DNA of 64,000 nucleotides. Origin: UBA4416 sp038327195 (GTDB lineage Bacteria > Bacteroidota > Bacteroidia > B-17B0 > Aurantibacillaceae). Under the pieces are notes generated by a model. That model had not been told where the DNA came from, made no database searches, and saw only the letters and a list, made by a program, of their open reading frames with translations. The stretch covers positions 23,111 to 87,110 of the forward strand of contig JBBQKU010000016.1 of assembly GCA_038327195.1 (NCBI GenBank), written 5' to 3'. Below, one piece after another: positions 1 to 8,561 of the stretch (position 1 is the first letter of the stretch; each line of letters begins with the position of its first letter). The position numbers and the translations under genes are program-made.

Positions 1-1748
1 CCTCCATGCACACCAGCACCAGGACCAATATCAATAACATAATCACTTTCAATAATCATGTCTTTATCATGTTCAACAACCAATACACTATTTCCAACAT
101 CACGCAAATTTTTAAGTGCTTCTATTAAACGCATATTATCGCGTTGATGTAAACCAATACTAGGTTCATCTAAAATATAAAGTACGCCAACTAATTGCGA
201 ACCAATTTGTGTAGCTAATCTAATGCGTTGTGCTTCGCCACCACTTAATGTTTTAGAAGAACGATTTAGTGTAACGTAATCTAACCCAACTTCTAATAAA
301 AAACCAATGCGTGTTCTAATTTCTTTTAAAACTTCTTTTGCAATTACATTTTGTGACTTCGATAATCTTTTTTCTATTCCTTTAAACCAATCGTTTAAAA
401 TATTGATATCCATTTCTGATAATTCCGAAATATTTTTTCCATCTATTTTAAAATAGAGTGCTTCTTTTTTTAAACGTGTTCCTTCACAAACCGAACAATT
501 AATTTTATTTGTAAAGCCTTCAACCCATCGCAACATAGCAGGAGAAGGATCTTCTTCCGCTTGTTTAGAAATATGCGTTGCAATTCCATCAAAAGAAGTA
601 CTGTAACCATTTTCACTTGTGTCGGATTTTACTGTAAATAATTCTTCACTACCATGTAATAAAATATTAATCGCTTCTTCATCAATATCTTCAAAAGGTG
701 TATCTAACGTAAAATTATATTTTAAACCAATCGCTTCAATTTGTTTAAATACCCAAATACCTTTGGATGGACCAAGTGGTGCAATAGCTCCTTTACGAAT
801 AGAAACACTTTGGTTAGGAACAATTTTATTAATATCAACTTCTGAAACAACTCCTAATCCATTACAATGCGGGCAAGCACCATAAGGCGAGTTAAAAGAA
901 AATAAATTTGGCGCAGGTTCATCATAAGAAATCCCACTTGTTGGGCACATTAACATTCTACTATAAAACTGAACTTTTCCAAATCCAAATGCCGATGATT
1001 TCTTTTTAGCTTTTGGATTTTCTTCATCATGTTCTAAAACCATAATGGTTCCTTTACCATGTTTCATGGCTGTTTGTAGAGATTGATTTAAGCGTGTTTT
1101 TATTTCTTCATTTACTTCTAAACGATCTACGACAATTTCTATATCGTGAATTTTATAACGATCCACTTGCATTTTTGGAGTTATATCTACAATAGCTCCA
1201 TCAATGCGTACTTTATTAAAACCTTTTTTACGAATATCTTCAAACAACTCACGGTAATGTCCTTTACGGCCTTTTACAATGGGTGCTAATAAATTTATTT
1301 TTTTAGAATCATATTTTTCTAAAATTAATGCAATGATTTGATCATCACTATACCGAACCATTTTTTCGCCAGTAACATACGAAAAAGCTTCTCCAGAGCG
1401 AGCAAATAACAATCGTAAAAAATCATAAATTTCGGTAATAGTACCTACTGTTGAACGCGGATTTTTGTTTACGGTTTTTTGCTCAATAGAAATAACTGGA
1501 CTTAACCCGGAAATTTTATCGACATCAGGGCGTTCCATATTTCCCAAAAACTGACGAGCATAACTCGAAAAGCTTTCTATGTAACGTCTTTGTCCTTCAG
1601 CATAAATAGTATCAAATGCTAAGGATGATTTTCCACTACCACTTAATCCTGTAAGTACAACCAATTTATTACGAGGAATAGTTAAAGAAATATCCTTTAA
1701 ATTGTGTGCTCTTGCTCCTATTATTTCTATAAATTCTTCTTCTTCCAT
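1..1748 (-). CDS. uvrA: UvrA, excinuclease ABC subunit A (N-terminal 582 codons; runs off the left edge)
   Basis: DNA-damage recognition ATPase of nucleotide excision repair, working with UvrB and UvrC in the cytoplasm. The minus-strand reading starts at ATG 1748-1746 (MEEEEFIEIIGARAHNLKDI) and stays open to the window edge. The first ABC domain shows Walker A GLSGSGKSS near residue 34. Further on are the zinc-type pairs CPHCNGLG and CSVCEGTRL, the signature LSGGEAQRIRLATQ and Walker B ILDEPSIGLHQRD. UvrA is usually about 940 residues, so roughly 360 codons lie outside. The start codon shares one base with the stop of the upstream toxin gene (TAATG), so uvrA is probably translated from the toxin-antitoxin message and perhaps from its own promoter too. 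The identification is secure. Confidence 0.97.
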   Translation of the reverse strand, partial: MEEEEFIEIIGARAHNLKDISLTIPRNKLVVLTGLSGSGKSSLAFDTIYAEGQRRYIESFSSYARQFLGNMERPDVDKISGLSPVISIEQKTVNKNPRSTVGTITEIYDFLRLLFARSGEAFSYVTGEKMVRYSDDQIIALILEKYDSKKINLLAPIVKGRKGHYRELFEDIRKKGFNKVRIDGAIVDITPKMQVDRYKIHDIEIVVDRLEVNEEIKTRLNQSLQTAMKHGKGTIMVLEHDEENPKAKKKSSAFGFGKVQFYSRMLMCPTSGISYDEPAPNLFSFNSPYGACPHCNGLGVVSEVDINKIVPNQSVSIRKGAIAPLGPSKGIWVFKQIEAIGLKYNFTLDTPFEDIDEEAINILLHGSEELFTVKSDTSENGYSTSFDGIATHISKQAEEDPSPAMLRWVEGFTNKINCSVCEGTRLKKEALYFKIDGKNISELSEMDINILNDWFKGIEKRLSKSQNVIAKEVLKEIRTRIGFLLEVGLDYVTLNRSSKTLSGGEAQRIRLATQIGSQLVGVLYILDEPSIGLHQRDNMRLIEALKNLRDVGNSVLVVEHDKDMIIESDYVIDIGPGAGVHG

Positions 1749-2056
1749 TAGTATTCAAGTGGCTCACGGCTAGTGTGTCTTATTCTTAAAATGTTAATAC
1801 TATCTTCATTTATTTTATATACAATTCGATAACTATAAATCATATAAGCTCTATAAGTACCGTCGTTGTTAATTTTTAAAACATCTGATTTATAAACTTC
1901 TTTCCCTAATTCAAGAATTTTAGTAGAAGCTAATATTTTTGTTTTTACTTGTTTTGCAGATTGTTCAGAATCTTTTTTAATATGCCGATAAATTTCTTTA
2001 AGCTGTAATTTAGCCATATCAGACCATAGTATCACATACTTTTTTGATTTTACCAT
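1748..2056 (-). CDS. RelE/ParE-family toxin
   Basis: A 102-residue basic protein of the plasmid-stabilisation RelE/ParE superfamily. It has an early amphipathic helix (DMAKLQLKEIYRHIKK), the typical core strand RAYMIYSYRIVYKI and the C-terminal ILRIRHTSREP seen in ParE-like toxins. Members block either translation (RelE) or gyrase (ParE); the sequence does not decide which, although the C-terminus looks more ParE-like. It overlaps the antitoxin gene by 7 bases and its stop overlaps the uvrA start by one base. The module therefore sits between prfB and uvrA as part of a compact transcription unit. I am confident of the family, not of the target. Confidence 0.85.
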   Translation of the reverse strand: MVKSKKYVILWSDMAKLQLKEIYRHIKKDSEQSAKQVKTKILASTKILELGKEVYKSDVLKINNDGTYRAYMIYSYRIVYKINEDSINILRIRHTSREPLEY

Positions 2057-2280
2057 GAAGCAGATTCCTTTTCTAAATTTGCTTGCGTTGTATATTTACC
2101 GTTGCTAATTTGCTTTTCTGCTTCAGCTAATTCTTTATTATATTGCTTCAAACTAATTCTTTCATTAGATTCTTCGACATGCAAAATACTTTTTACCATT
2201 TCCAAAACCAATTCCTGTTGTTTATTAGTTAATAAAGGAATGTAAGTATTTAATTGTTTTTTTAAAGCTACTGATGTCAT
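2050..2280 (-). CDS. Antitoxin of the RelE/ParE-type module
   Basis: A 76-residue acidic protein immediately upstream of the toxin, overlapping it by 7 bases. This is the usual order for an antitoxin-toxin pair. The N-terminal half (LNTYIPLLTNKQQELVLEMVKSIL) is helical and resembles the short Bacteroidota antitoxins paired with ParE-like toxins. The C-terminal half is charged (YNKELAEAEKQISNGKY) and probably wraps the toxin. No clear ribbon-helix-helix or HTH motif is visible by eye. The call rests mainly on position and size. A promoter should lie in the 50 bases before it, because the prfB terminator separates it from the gene above. Confidence 0.75.
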   Translation of the reverse strand: MTSVALKKQLNTYIPLLTNKQQELVLEMVKSILHVEESNERISLKQYNKELAEAEKQISNGKYTTQANLEKESASW

Positions 2281-2330
2281 TTTACAATTATTTATTAGTT
2301 TATAGTAAAGTTAATTAATCCTATTTATAA

Positions 2331-2352
2331 AAAAAGTAATTTCTAATTACTT
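2331..2352 (-). terminator. Rho-independent terminator of prfB
   Basis: On the minus strand an 8-bp stem (AAGTAATT / AATTACTT) with a 3-base loop is followed by a run of seven T. The stem includes the last sense codons and the TAG stop of prfB. It separates prfB from the toxin-antitoxin genes downstream. Confidence 0.7.
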
Positions 2353-3426
2353 CCCATTAAAAATGTTTTAATCAATTCATCAATGTTACCATTTAAAACA
2401 CCTTCTGCATCTGTAATTTTTAATTCAGAACGATGGTCATTTACCATTTTGTAAGGATGCAAAACATAACTTCGGATTTGCGATCCCCACTCAATTTTCA
2501 TTTTCCCATCTTCTACAGCATCTCTTGCTTCATTTTGTTTCCGCATTTCAATTTCATATAATTGAGAACGTAACATTTGCATAGCAATTGTTCTGTTTCC
2601 TAATTGTGAACGATCTACTTGACAAACAACTACAATACCAGTTGGTTTATGGGTAATTTGAACTTTTGATTCAACTTTATTAACATTTTGTCCACCTGCA
2701 CCACCACTTCGTGAGGTATGAATTTCAATATCATTGGGATGAATATTAATTTCAATCGTGTCATCAACAACTGGGTAAACATAAACAGACGCAAATGAAG
2801 TATGACGTTTTGCGTTACTATCAAAGGGAGAAATACGTACCAAACGATGAACGCCATTTTCCCCTTTTAAATTACCATACGCATAATCGCCTTCAATTTC
2901 TAATGAAACAGATTTAATTCCTGCCACATCGCCATTATTTAAATCAAGTTCTTTAATTTTGAAACCATGTTTTTCGGCCCACATAATATACATACGCATG
3001 AGCATACTTGCCCAATCGCAACTTTCTGTTCCGCCAGCGCCAGCATTAATTTGCAATACGCAACTTAAAATATCATTTGGTTTATTGAGCATATTTTTAA
3101 ACTCAATATCTTCAATAATTTGTAAAGTAATAGCATGTTGATCGTCCACATCTTTTTCGGATGCATCGCCCGATTTATAAAACTCGAACATGGTATCTAA
3201 ATCATCTAAAGAACTTGCGAAATTATCATAAGATGAAATCCACATTTTACGTGTTTTAACTTCTTTTAATAAGGCTTCTGCTTTTTTAGAATCAGTCCAA
3301 AAATTTGGATCTAAGGTTTTATCTTCGAGCTCCTTTAACTCATGTAATTTTTTATCGTAGTCAAAGAAATCCCTTCAGAGCGACTTTTCGTTCGTGAAGG
3401 GCTTTGAGTTGTTCTGCTGTAATCAT
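2343..3426 (-). CDS. prfB: Peptide chain release factor 2 (RF2), expressed through a +1 programmed frameshift
   Basis: Terminates translation at UGA and UAA. The gene starts at ATG 3426 and reads 21 codons (MITAEQLKALHERKVALKGFL). It meets an in-frame TGA at 3363-3361 and must shift +1 at CTT-TGA-C to continue as DYDKKLHELKE. The joined product is 360 residues, the normal RF2 size. The RF2-specific recognition tripeptide SPF falls at about residues 199-201 and the catalytic GGQ at about 244-246 (GGAGGQNVNK). A start at the internal Met near 3245 would lose the first 60 residues of the conserved N-terminal domain. The gene ends in its own terminator. The frameshift is the classic autoregulatory loop in which low RF2 favours shifting. 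Confidence 0.97.
3360..3375 (-). promoter_or_regulatory. RF2 programmed +1 frameshift site
   Basis: Minus strand codons 18-22 of prfB read AAG GGA TTT CTT TGA C. This is the slippery CUU-UGA-C, with a Shine-Dalgarno-like AAGGGA three bases upstream of the CTT codon. It is the same arrangement as the E. coli site (AGG GGG TAT CTT TGA C). The ribosome pauses at UGA and slips one base, so that T 3363 is skipped and GAC is read. Confidence 0.93.
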
Positions 3427-3501
3427 GTATTAAAAGTAATACTAAATTCCAAAAAAACTCAAAAATAAAACTGTATTTTTAAAAAACTTATTAAGTAAAA
3501 T

Positions 3502-4845
3502 ATGAAATTTGAAAAAACACTTATACTCTTCGGAATATTACTTAGGATATATCTGTTTACCTTAAATCCTCCCAATAATACCTATGATAATCATTTAGAA
3601 GTCATAAACAAATATTCTCTTGGTGCAACTATAAAACTAGAAGAATGTTGGGAGTGTTATCAGCCACCGTTATTTTATAACCTTACAGGAAGTATTTTAT
3701 CAATTAGCTATAATTTAGGATTTAGTGATTATATATGTTGGAAAATTGTTCAAGGGTTCAATGTGTTGTTAAGCATTTTGGTTTTGCTTCTATTTTATAA
3801 AATGCTAAAAAACGAATCTATAAAGCAGATTTATAGAATATTGTTTATTTCATTATGGATTGTTTTTCCGAGAGATATAATGGCTTCTATCATGATAACA
3901 AATGATTATGCACTCGTATTTATTACATCTCTTATTGTTTACTTGTTATCATTATTTTTAAAAGAAAATTCAGAAACGAAAAAATGGTGGATTCTTTATT
4001 TACTCATTTTTGCATTATCAAGTATTGCAGGCCTAGTTAAACAAAGCGGTTTGGTTTTATTATTTATACCAGGACTTTTAACCTTAAAAAATTTAATTAC
4101 ATTTAAAAACAAAAGCTACAAATTAGGATTTTTAGGTTTACTATTATTTTCCATTTGCATTAGTTTATCATCAGAATATGCTAATTATAAAAATGGATAT
4201 AAGTTTTTAGTAAGCGCACAAGATTTCTTAAAAGTTCCATTAGATCAACATCCTGGAGATATCAATAAAATAGAATTTTATAATCTAAAATTTATTGATT
4301 TAATGAAAGCACCATTTTTTAGCGATGAAACCATTTATTCATTTAACACAGAATTATTTGCAAGTAGTTGGTTTGATTATGATCAAAAATATGCAACTCC
4401 CTCAAATTTAAGTAGACTTTCAGCACGGTATTCCTATTCTTTAGGATTACTATGGTTGATATTTTTCTTAACAATTATTTTAATAAAATTCAAAAACACA
4501 AAACTTAGTTTTTCAATAAATTCAATTTCAAACAATTTTAATATAGAAACATTTATTATTTGCTTGTTAATCGTATTCTACATAGTTCCATTACTTCAAA
4601 CTTTCAGATACCCTTTTTATTCATCAATGAAAGCACAATTTATGTTACCAGCATTTCCTGCTATTCTATTGCTTATTGCAAAAATGATTAATACACTCAA
4701 AATCAACCAAAAGGTTTTATATCTTATCATTAGCTTAAATCTATTGTTAATCATTTTTATGTGTCTCTATCTTTATGAAGGAACGACATATGGTTTAAAT
4801 AAAGAGCATGGAGTCATCTTATTTGAGTTACCAAATCTAAAATAA
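3502..4845 (+). CDS. Multi-pass membrane glycosyltransferase (GT-C fold, ArnT/PMT/mannosyltransferase-like)
   Basis: A 447-residue integral membrane protein with about ten hydrophobic segments. The N-terminus (ILLRIYLFTLNPP, then YDNHLEVINKY and CWECYQPPLFYNLTG) has the first-loop layout of polyprenol-phosphate-sugar dependent GT-C enzymes. In these, acidic residues of the first external loop are catalytic. Such proteins move a sugar or amino-sugar from a lipid carrier to lipid, polysaccharide or protein outside the inner membrane. The substrate cannot be read from sequence. It stands alone on the plus strand and its last 9 bases overlap the end of the convergent HAD gene. No partner polysaccharide genes are adjacent. 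Confidence 0.7.
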   Translation: MKFEKTLILFGILLRIYLFTLNPPNNTYDNHLEVINKYSLGATIKLEECWECYQPPLFYNLTGSILSISYNLGFSDYICWKIVQGFNVLLSILVLLLFYKMLKNESIKQIYRILFISLWIVFPRDIMASIMITNDYALVFITSLIVYLLSLFLKENSETKKWWILYLLIFALSSIAGLVKQSGLVLLFIPGLLTLKNLITFKNKSYKLGFLGLLLFSICISLSSEYANYKNGYKFLVSAQDFLKVPLDQHPGDINKIEFYNLKFIDLMKAPFFSDETIYSFNTELFASSWFDYDQKYATPSNLSRLSARYSYSLGLLWLIFFLTIILIKFKNTKLSFSINSISNNFNIETFIICLLIVFYIVPLLQTFRYPFYSSMKAQFMLPAFPAILLLIAKMINTLKINQKVLYLIISLNLLLIIFMCLYLYEGTTYGLNKEHGVILFELPNLK

Positions 4846-5535
4846 TAATTTCAGTTCACTAAGTTCATTTATTGTTTTCACATGGCTTCGAGAAGTATCT
4901 AAGGTTCTAAAATTATTGAAATAAATTGCTTGCCAACTAGCATTTAAAGCACCTTCTATGTCCGATTCGAAACTATCTCCAATCATCACGCATTCGTCAG
5001 GGTTAGCATTAACCAAGTTTTGTGCAATTTCAAAAATGCGTTTATGCGGTTTATGAACTCCTAATTCTTCCGATATTAATATTTCAAAGAAATAAGGTTT
5101 TAAATTGCAACACTCAAATTTAATTTCTTGAGCCTCTTTAAAACCATTTGTAATAATGTGTAAATCGTAATTTGGTTTTAAATATTCTAAAATATCAATT
5201 GCACCATTTATCAAATTGGTTTTCCGAGGCGAAATAAATACATATTTATCAGCCCAGTGTTTGGCTAAGTCTAAATTTTTAAAACTAAAATACTGAAAGG
5301 TTTTATAAAATCGTTGATAACGCAATTCTTCTTTAGTAACCTCGTGTAAGCCATACAAACGCCATAATTCAGCATTAATAAGTTTGTATTCTAAATGGAA
5401 AGTTTCAAAATCAACACCGCATTTTAGATGCATTTCATCGTGATGATACATTTCAAAAAGGGCTTCGTGAGAATTTTTTTCAAAATCCCAAAGCGTAGCA
5501 TCTAAGTCGAAAAATATGTGTTTGATTTTTTTAAT
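4837..5535 (-). CDS. HAD-family hydrolase, YjjG-type pyrimidine nucleotidase, likely ATT start
   Basis: Dephosphorylates small phosphorylated metabolites; the YjjG subfamily acts on non-canonical pyrimidine nucleotides. Read from ATT 5535, the product is 232 residues and begins MKKIKHIFFDLDATLWDFEK. This places the catalytic DxD (D10, D12) where the family has it. Later motifs are the lysine region HKPHKRIFEIA and the acidic pair in GDSFESDIEGALNA. The first ATG, at 5451, would remove the catalytic aspartates. The frame is closed by TAA at 5550, and no ATG, GTG or TTG lies between that stop and motif I. The ATT shares one base with the stop of the upstream GSCFA gene (ATTAA), which suggests coupled translation. 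It is last in a five-gene operon. Confidence 0.88.
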   Translation of the reverse strand: MKKIKHIFFDLDATLWDFEKNSHEALFEMYHHDEMHLKCGVDFETFHLEYKLINAELWRLYGLHEVTKEELRYQRFYKTFQYFSFKNLDLAKHWADKYVFISPRKTNLINGAIDILEYLKPNYDLHIITNGFKEAQEIKFECCNLKPYFFEILISEELGVHKPHKRIFEIAQNLVNANPDECVMIGDSFESDIEGALNASWQAIYFNNFRTLDTSRSHVKTINELSELKLLF

Positions 5536-6502
5536 GGCTAAAATATTTTATTTCTGTGGTTAAATCAATAAACGGAAACTCCTTTGTAAGTTCAATGCAT
5601 TTTAAAAGCATACCATCTTTAAACTTAATGTATGAAGCACTTTCCGTATTAAATGCTCTGTGTTTATAAGCGGCAGTAATTTCAACCAATTGTTTATTAA
5701 TAAATTTTGTTTCATCATTAAAATAAACCTCAACAAATTTATCAAACACATAATTAATGGCCTGCATATTTGGATGAGCCATATCGGATTCATAAAAACG
5801 ATAATCTCGCAAATCATCAGTAATTAATTCGTAAGCAGGAAAATAAAAACAATTGCTATGTTTAGATATTAACTCATATGCGGCTTGTATTAAAATGGAT
5901 TTACTTAAGCTATTTTCAATAACGCCATCACGCAAATGTTTAACGGGTGAAACTGTAAAAATGATTTTTAATTTCGGATTTATTAATTGGAGTTCTTTAA
6001 TAAGAACATCATAATCAGAAACGATATCTTGAGAAGAAATCATTTTTTTAGCAAACTGATTCGCTGGTAATTTATGGCAATTAGAAACAATTGTTTGCGT
6101 TTTTATAAATTCATAACAGTAAGCCGAGCCAAAGGTAATTACAAGCCAATTAGCTGTTTTTATTTTATTATGCCAATTATTCCTTGCATCTAATAATGAA
6201 CTTTGTAATTCATTTTTTTTTGATGAATTCAAACTGCTGTGTGCGTCCAAACAAAACCATCTTTCATCCCTTTCAATATAATGCAAATCATTTATTTCGG
6301 TTTTATGTATACAATTTAATAGCATTGAATACATACTTTTTGGATTAAATACGATACCAAAAGGATTAGAATCAATCTCAAATTTTAAATCAACTAATTT
6401 TTTACTGATATGTTCGCTAAAGCAAGAACCTATAAATAAAACCTTTTGTATATGGTTTATTTTTTCAGGGCTTTTTTCAGGATTAAAATTTAAATGAAAC
6501 AT
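5531..6502 (-). CDS. GSCFA-domain protein
   Basis: A 323-residue protein of the GSCFA family, named for its N-terminal motif. Here it is GSCFSEH at residues 25-31 (VLFIGSCFSEHIS). The family belongs to the SGNH/GDSL-like esterase fold. The Gly-Ser of this motif supplies the likely nucleophile, and the late segment ESDMAHPNMQAINYV resembles the Asp/His block. Physiological substrates are unknown. It starts one base after the stop of the 8-TM protein gene and its stop overlaps the HAD start, so these three genes are certainly co-transcribed. It is cytoplasmic by appearance, with no signal peptide. Confidence 0.87.
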   Translation of the reverse strand: MFHLNFNPEKSPEKINHIQKVLFIGSCFSEHISKKLVDLKFEIDSNPFGIVFNPKSMYSMLLNCIHKTEINDLHYIERDERWFCLDAHSSLNSSKKNELQSSLLDARNNWHNKIKTANWLVITFGSAYCYEFIKTQTIVSNCHKLPANQFAKKMISSQDIVSDYDVLIKELQLINPKLKIIFTVSPVKHLRDGVIENSLSKSILIQAAYELISKHSNCFYFPAYELITDDLRDYRFYESDMAHPNMQAINYVFDKFVEVYFNDETKFINKQLVEITAAYKHRAFNTESASYIKFKDGMLLKCIELTKEFPFIDLTTEIKYFSH

Positions 6503-6503
6503 A

Positions 6504-8006
6504 TTAACTTTTACGAGGTAGTGCTATTTGTTTTACGAATAAATTTTTGAATAGCGGTAGCAAGGCAATCATATAAATAAAGGTTGTAGCATAAACAGAA
6601 AACCAAGTTGCTATTTCAAATTGATGTTTGCCATTTTCGTAAACCAACTTTAAATACAAATACTCCTTTGAGCTGTAATATGCTATTTCAGTATCGACAA
6701 TACTCTCACCCATTTCCTTTGCAACTGCCATGCTTTCTTCATAAATATTTACAGGATAAGAAATATAAAAACTACTATCATAAAACACATTAAATACGCT
6801 TTGCAACATTAAAATAAATAGTAATGGAATAAACGGCAAGCATAAATAAACTAATTGCAAACAAATATTACTAAATGAATTAAATTTTTTGGTGTCCAAA
6901 ACTCCTTTAATAGCAAAAAATAAGGCTACAAAAAAAGAAAGTAAAACTAAGTTTAAGAAAATATTTTCGCTACGATGTCTATAATCATAAGGAATTAGCA
7001 TTGAGATTATGAATAACAAAATAGGCAAAATAATAAGTGTTATAATAGTAATTATATATTGCTTCCAATTCACCATTTTAAACATCAAAATTAAAAGCGA
7101 TATGTAAAATGTTGAATAAAATAAGAATAATAAAAACTCAGATTTCCATAAAAAAAGTGGCCTAAACTTAGCTTCGGCAATGTTTTCAATACACTCTTTT
7201 AAATCATATTTATTGATTCCATCAAGTCCAATAAACGTTTCATTTGTTTGAGGAGATTTTTCAACTAAATTTTGATAGTGTTTTAAACATTGGCTAGCAG
7301 AATAATTAAACTCTATATGATATTTTTTTGCAACAAGTATATAACTCTGAATTAATTGTCCAATTTCGGCATATTTACCCTTTCTGTTTTCGTAACGTGC
7401 CGATTGATGATAATATGATAGTAAATTTAGTTTCACAGAATCTTCGCGAATAAAATAAGGCGTGTATTCTTCAAATGTGTTACACTGATTGATATAATAA
7501 TAATTATTCTGTTTAATTGAATCATACCTATAATAATAATGATTGATTTCTGTTACAACATAAGGCTCTCCTTCATTCAAGATATTTATATCATTTATTA
7601 ATTCAGCATCAGTTACTGTATTTGCCACTCTATTATTATAAATGATAGAAAACGGAAATGCAAAACTCATAAAAATAAACACTGAAAAAAAACTTAAAAA
7701 GAAAATCTTGTATTCGTCAGTCCAATGTCTATTTCCAAACTTTTTTTCGATATTAAAAATTACGTTTCTGTATATCCAAAAACAAAGTGCAACAATGGCT
7801 AAAATTGTAAATAAAAAATACCAAATGCCTAAATCCTGACTTTCGAATAAATTAATAGGAATAATAAACCCAATTAATGCTGAAAATAACCACATCAATA
7901 ATCCAAAAAACAAAACATAATGTATTTTACTAATCCAAATTATTGGAGCATTTAAAAGTAAATACGCATCTAATTGTTTTAAAAAATTTGGGATGAGTTT
8001 TCGCAT
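6504..8006 (-). CDS. Uncharacterised 8-TM membrane protein
   Basis: I do not recognise this 500-residue protein. Hydrophobic segments fall at about residues 30-50, 62-84, 101-122, 289-309, 318-339, 349-367, 381-402 and 466-486. Between the third and fourth is a 165-residue soluble domain rich in Tyr and Asn (HYYYRYDSIKQNNYYYINQ). A second, smaller one (about 405-465) lies before the last helix. By charge the soluble parts are probably extracytoplasmic. It sits inside an operon behind the SCO1 and thioredoxin genes and directly in front of GSCFA. No ATPase or transporter motif is visible. It could be the membrane part of a transporter or a sensor; the sequence alone does not say. Confidence 0.65.
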   Translation of the reverse strand: MRKLIPNFLKQLDAYLLLNAPIIWISKIHYVLFFGLLMWLFSALIGFIIPINLFESQDLGIWYFLFTILAIVALCFWIYRNVIFNIEKKFGNRHWTDEYKIFFLSFFSVFIFMSFAFPFSIIYNNRVANTVTDAELINDINILNEGEPYVVTEINHYYYRYDSIKQNNYYYINQCNTFEEYTPYFIREDSVKLNLLSYYHQSARYENRKGKYAEIGQLIQSYILVAKKYHIEFNYSASQCLKHYQNLVEKSPQTNETFIGLDGINKYDLKECIENIAEAKFRPLFLWKSEFLLFLFYSTFYISLLILMFKMVNWKQYIITIITLIILPILLFIISMLIPYDYRHRSENIFLNLVLLSFFVALFFAIKGVLDTKKFNSFSNICLQLVYLCLPFIPLLFILMLQSVFNVFYDSSFYISYPVNIYEESMAVAKEMGESIVDTEIAYYSSKEYLYLKLVYENGKHQFEIATWFSVYATTFIYMIALLPLFKNLFVKQIALPRKS

Positions 8007-8051
8007 AAGTGTATTGAAAATTACTTAATTTAATATTAAATATAAATAATT

Positions 8052-8561
8052 TTACTGACTAAGAATCAATTTGTTTGTTTGCAGGCGTTCTACAATAAAT
8101 TCATAACTCAACTTTTTTTCATAAAACTCACTAAGTTGGTTATTGTTTTTAGTAATTAATGTAGCTGGAATAGCGCCCGACCATTTGTCAGAAACTTTAT
8201 TTATAAAATCATTTCCGTTTACTTCATCTAAAACAATAATTTCAGCCTTAAACTTACGTTTTGCAATAAAAGGCTTCAGTTTTAATTTTATATCTTCTTT
8301 AAAATCTAAACTCACCAATAGTACTTTTATTTTTTGAGTTTTATAAACCGAATCTATTTTATTAAAATCTGGCAATTCGGCAACACATGGCTTACACCAA
8401 GTTGCCCAAAAGTTAACAATATAAGTAGTATCGCTTGTGTTATGTATACGCTTTAATAAATTATCAATTTTATAAACGGAAACTTTTTGAGAATAAGCAG
8501 TACCGAGAAATAAAGTAAATGCAATTAAAAAAACTACATTATTTTTTGTTTTTATATTCAT
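8052..8561 (-). CDS. Secreted TlpA/ResA-like thioredoxin-fold oxidoreductase
   Basis: A 169-residue periplasmic thiol-disulfide oxidoreductase. An N-terminal signal peptide (VVFLIAFTLFLGTAYSQ) is followed by a thioredoxin fold with the active site FWATWCKPC (Cys56 and Cys59). The motif matches the TlpA/ResA group that reduces cytochrome c apoproteins or copper-centre cysteines. The cis-Pro loop appears as WSGAIPATLI. The gene overlaps the end of the SCO1 gene by 23 bases. That fits a joint task: a reductant keeping SCO1 or the CuA site of cytochrome oxidase in the thiol state. That role is inferred from pairing, not shown. Confidence 0.88.
   Translation of the reverse strand: MNIKTKNNVVFLIAFTLFLGTAYSQKVSVYKIDNLLKRIHNTSDTTYIVNFWATWCKPCVAELPDFNKIDSVYKTQKIKVLLVSLDFKEDIKLKLKPFIAKRKFKAEIIVLDEVNGNDFINKVSDKWSGAIPATLITKNNNQLSEFYEKKLSYEFIVERLQTNKLILSQ

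Noticed and set aside
619..885. Plus-strand open frame of 88 codons
   Set aside because: It lies wholly antisense inside uvrA, whose reading has all family motifs; the product shows no protein character.
2343..3245. prfB beginning at the internal Met at 3245
   Set aside because: The reading upstream through the frameshift site restores the full RF2 N-terminus, so 3245 is not the start.
3361..3363. In-frame TGA in prfB as a disabling mutation or sequencing error
   Set aside because: The context CTT-TGA-C with AAGGGA upstream is the known programmed site.
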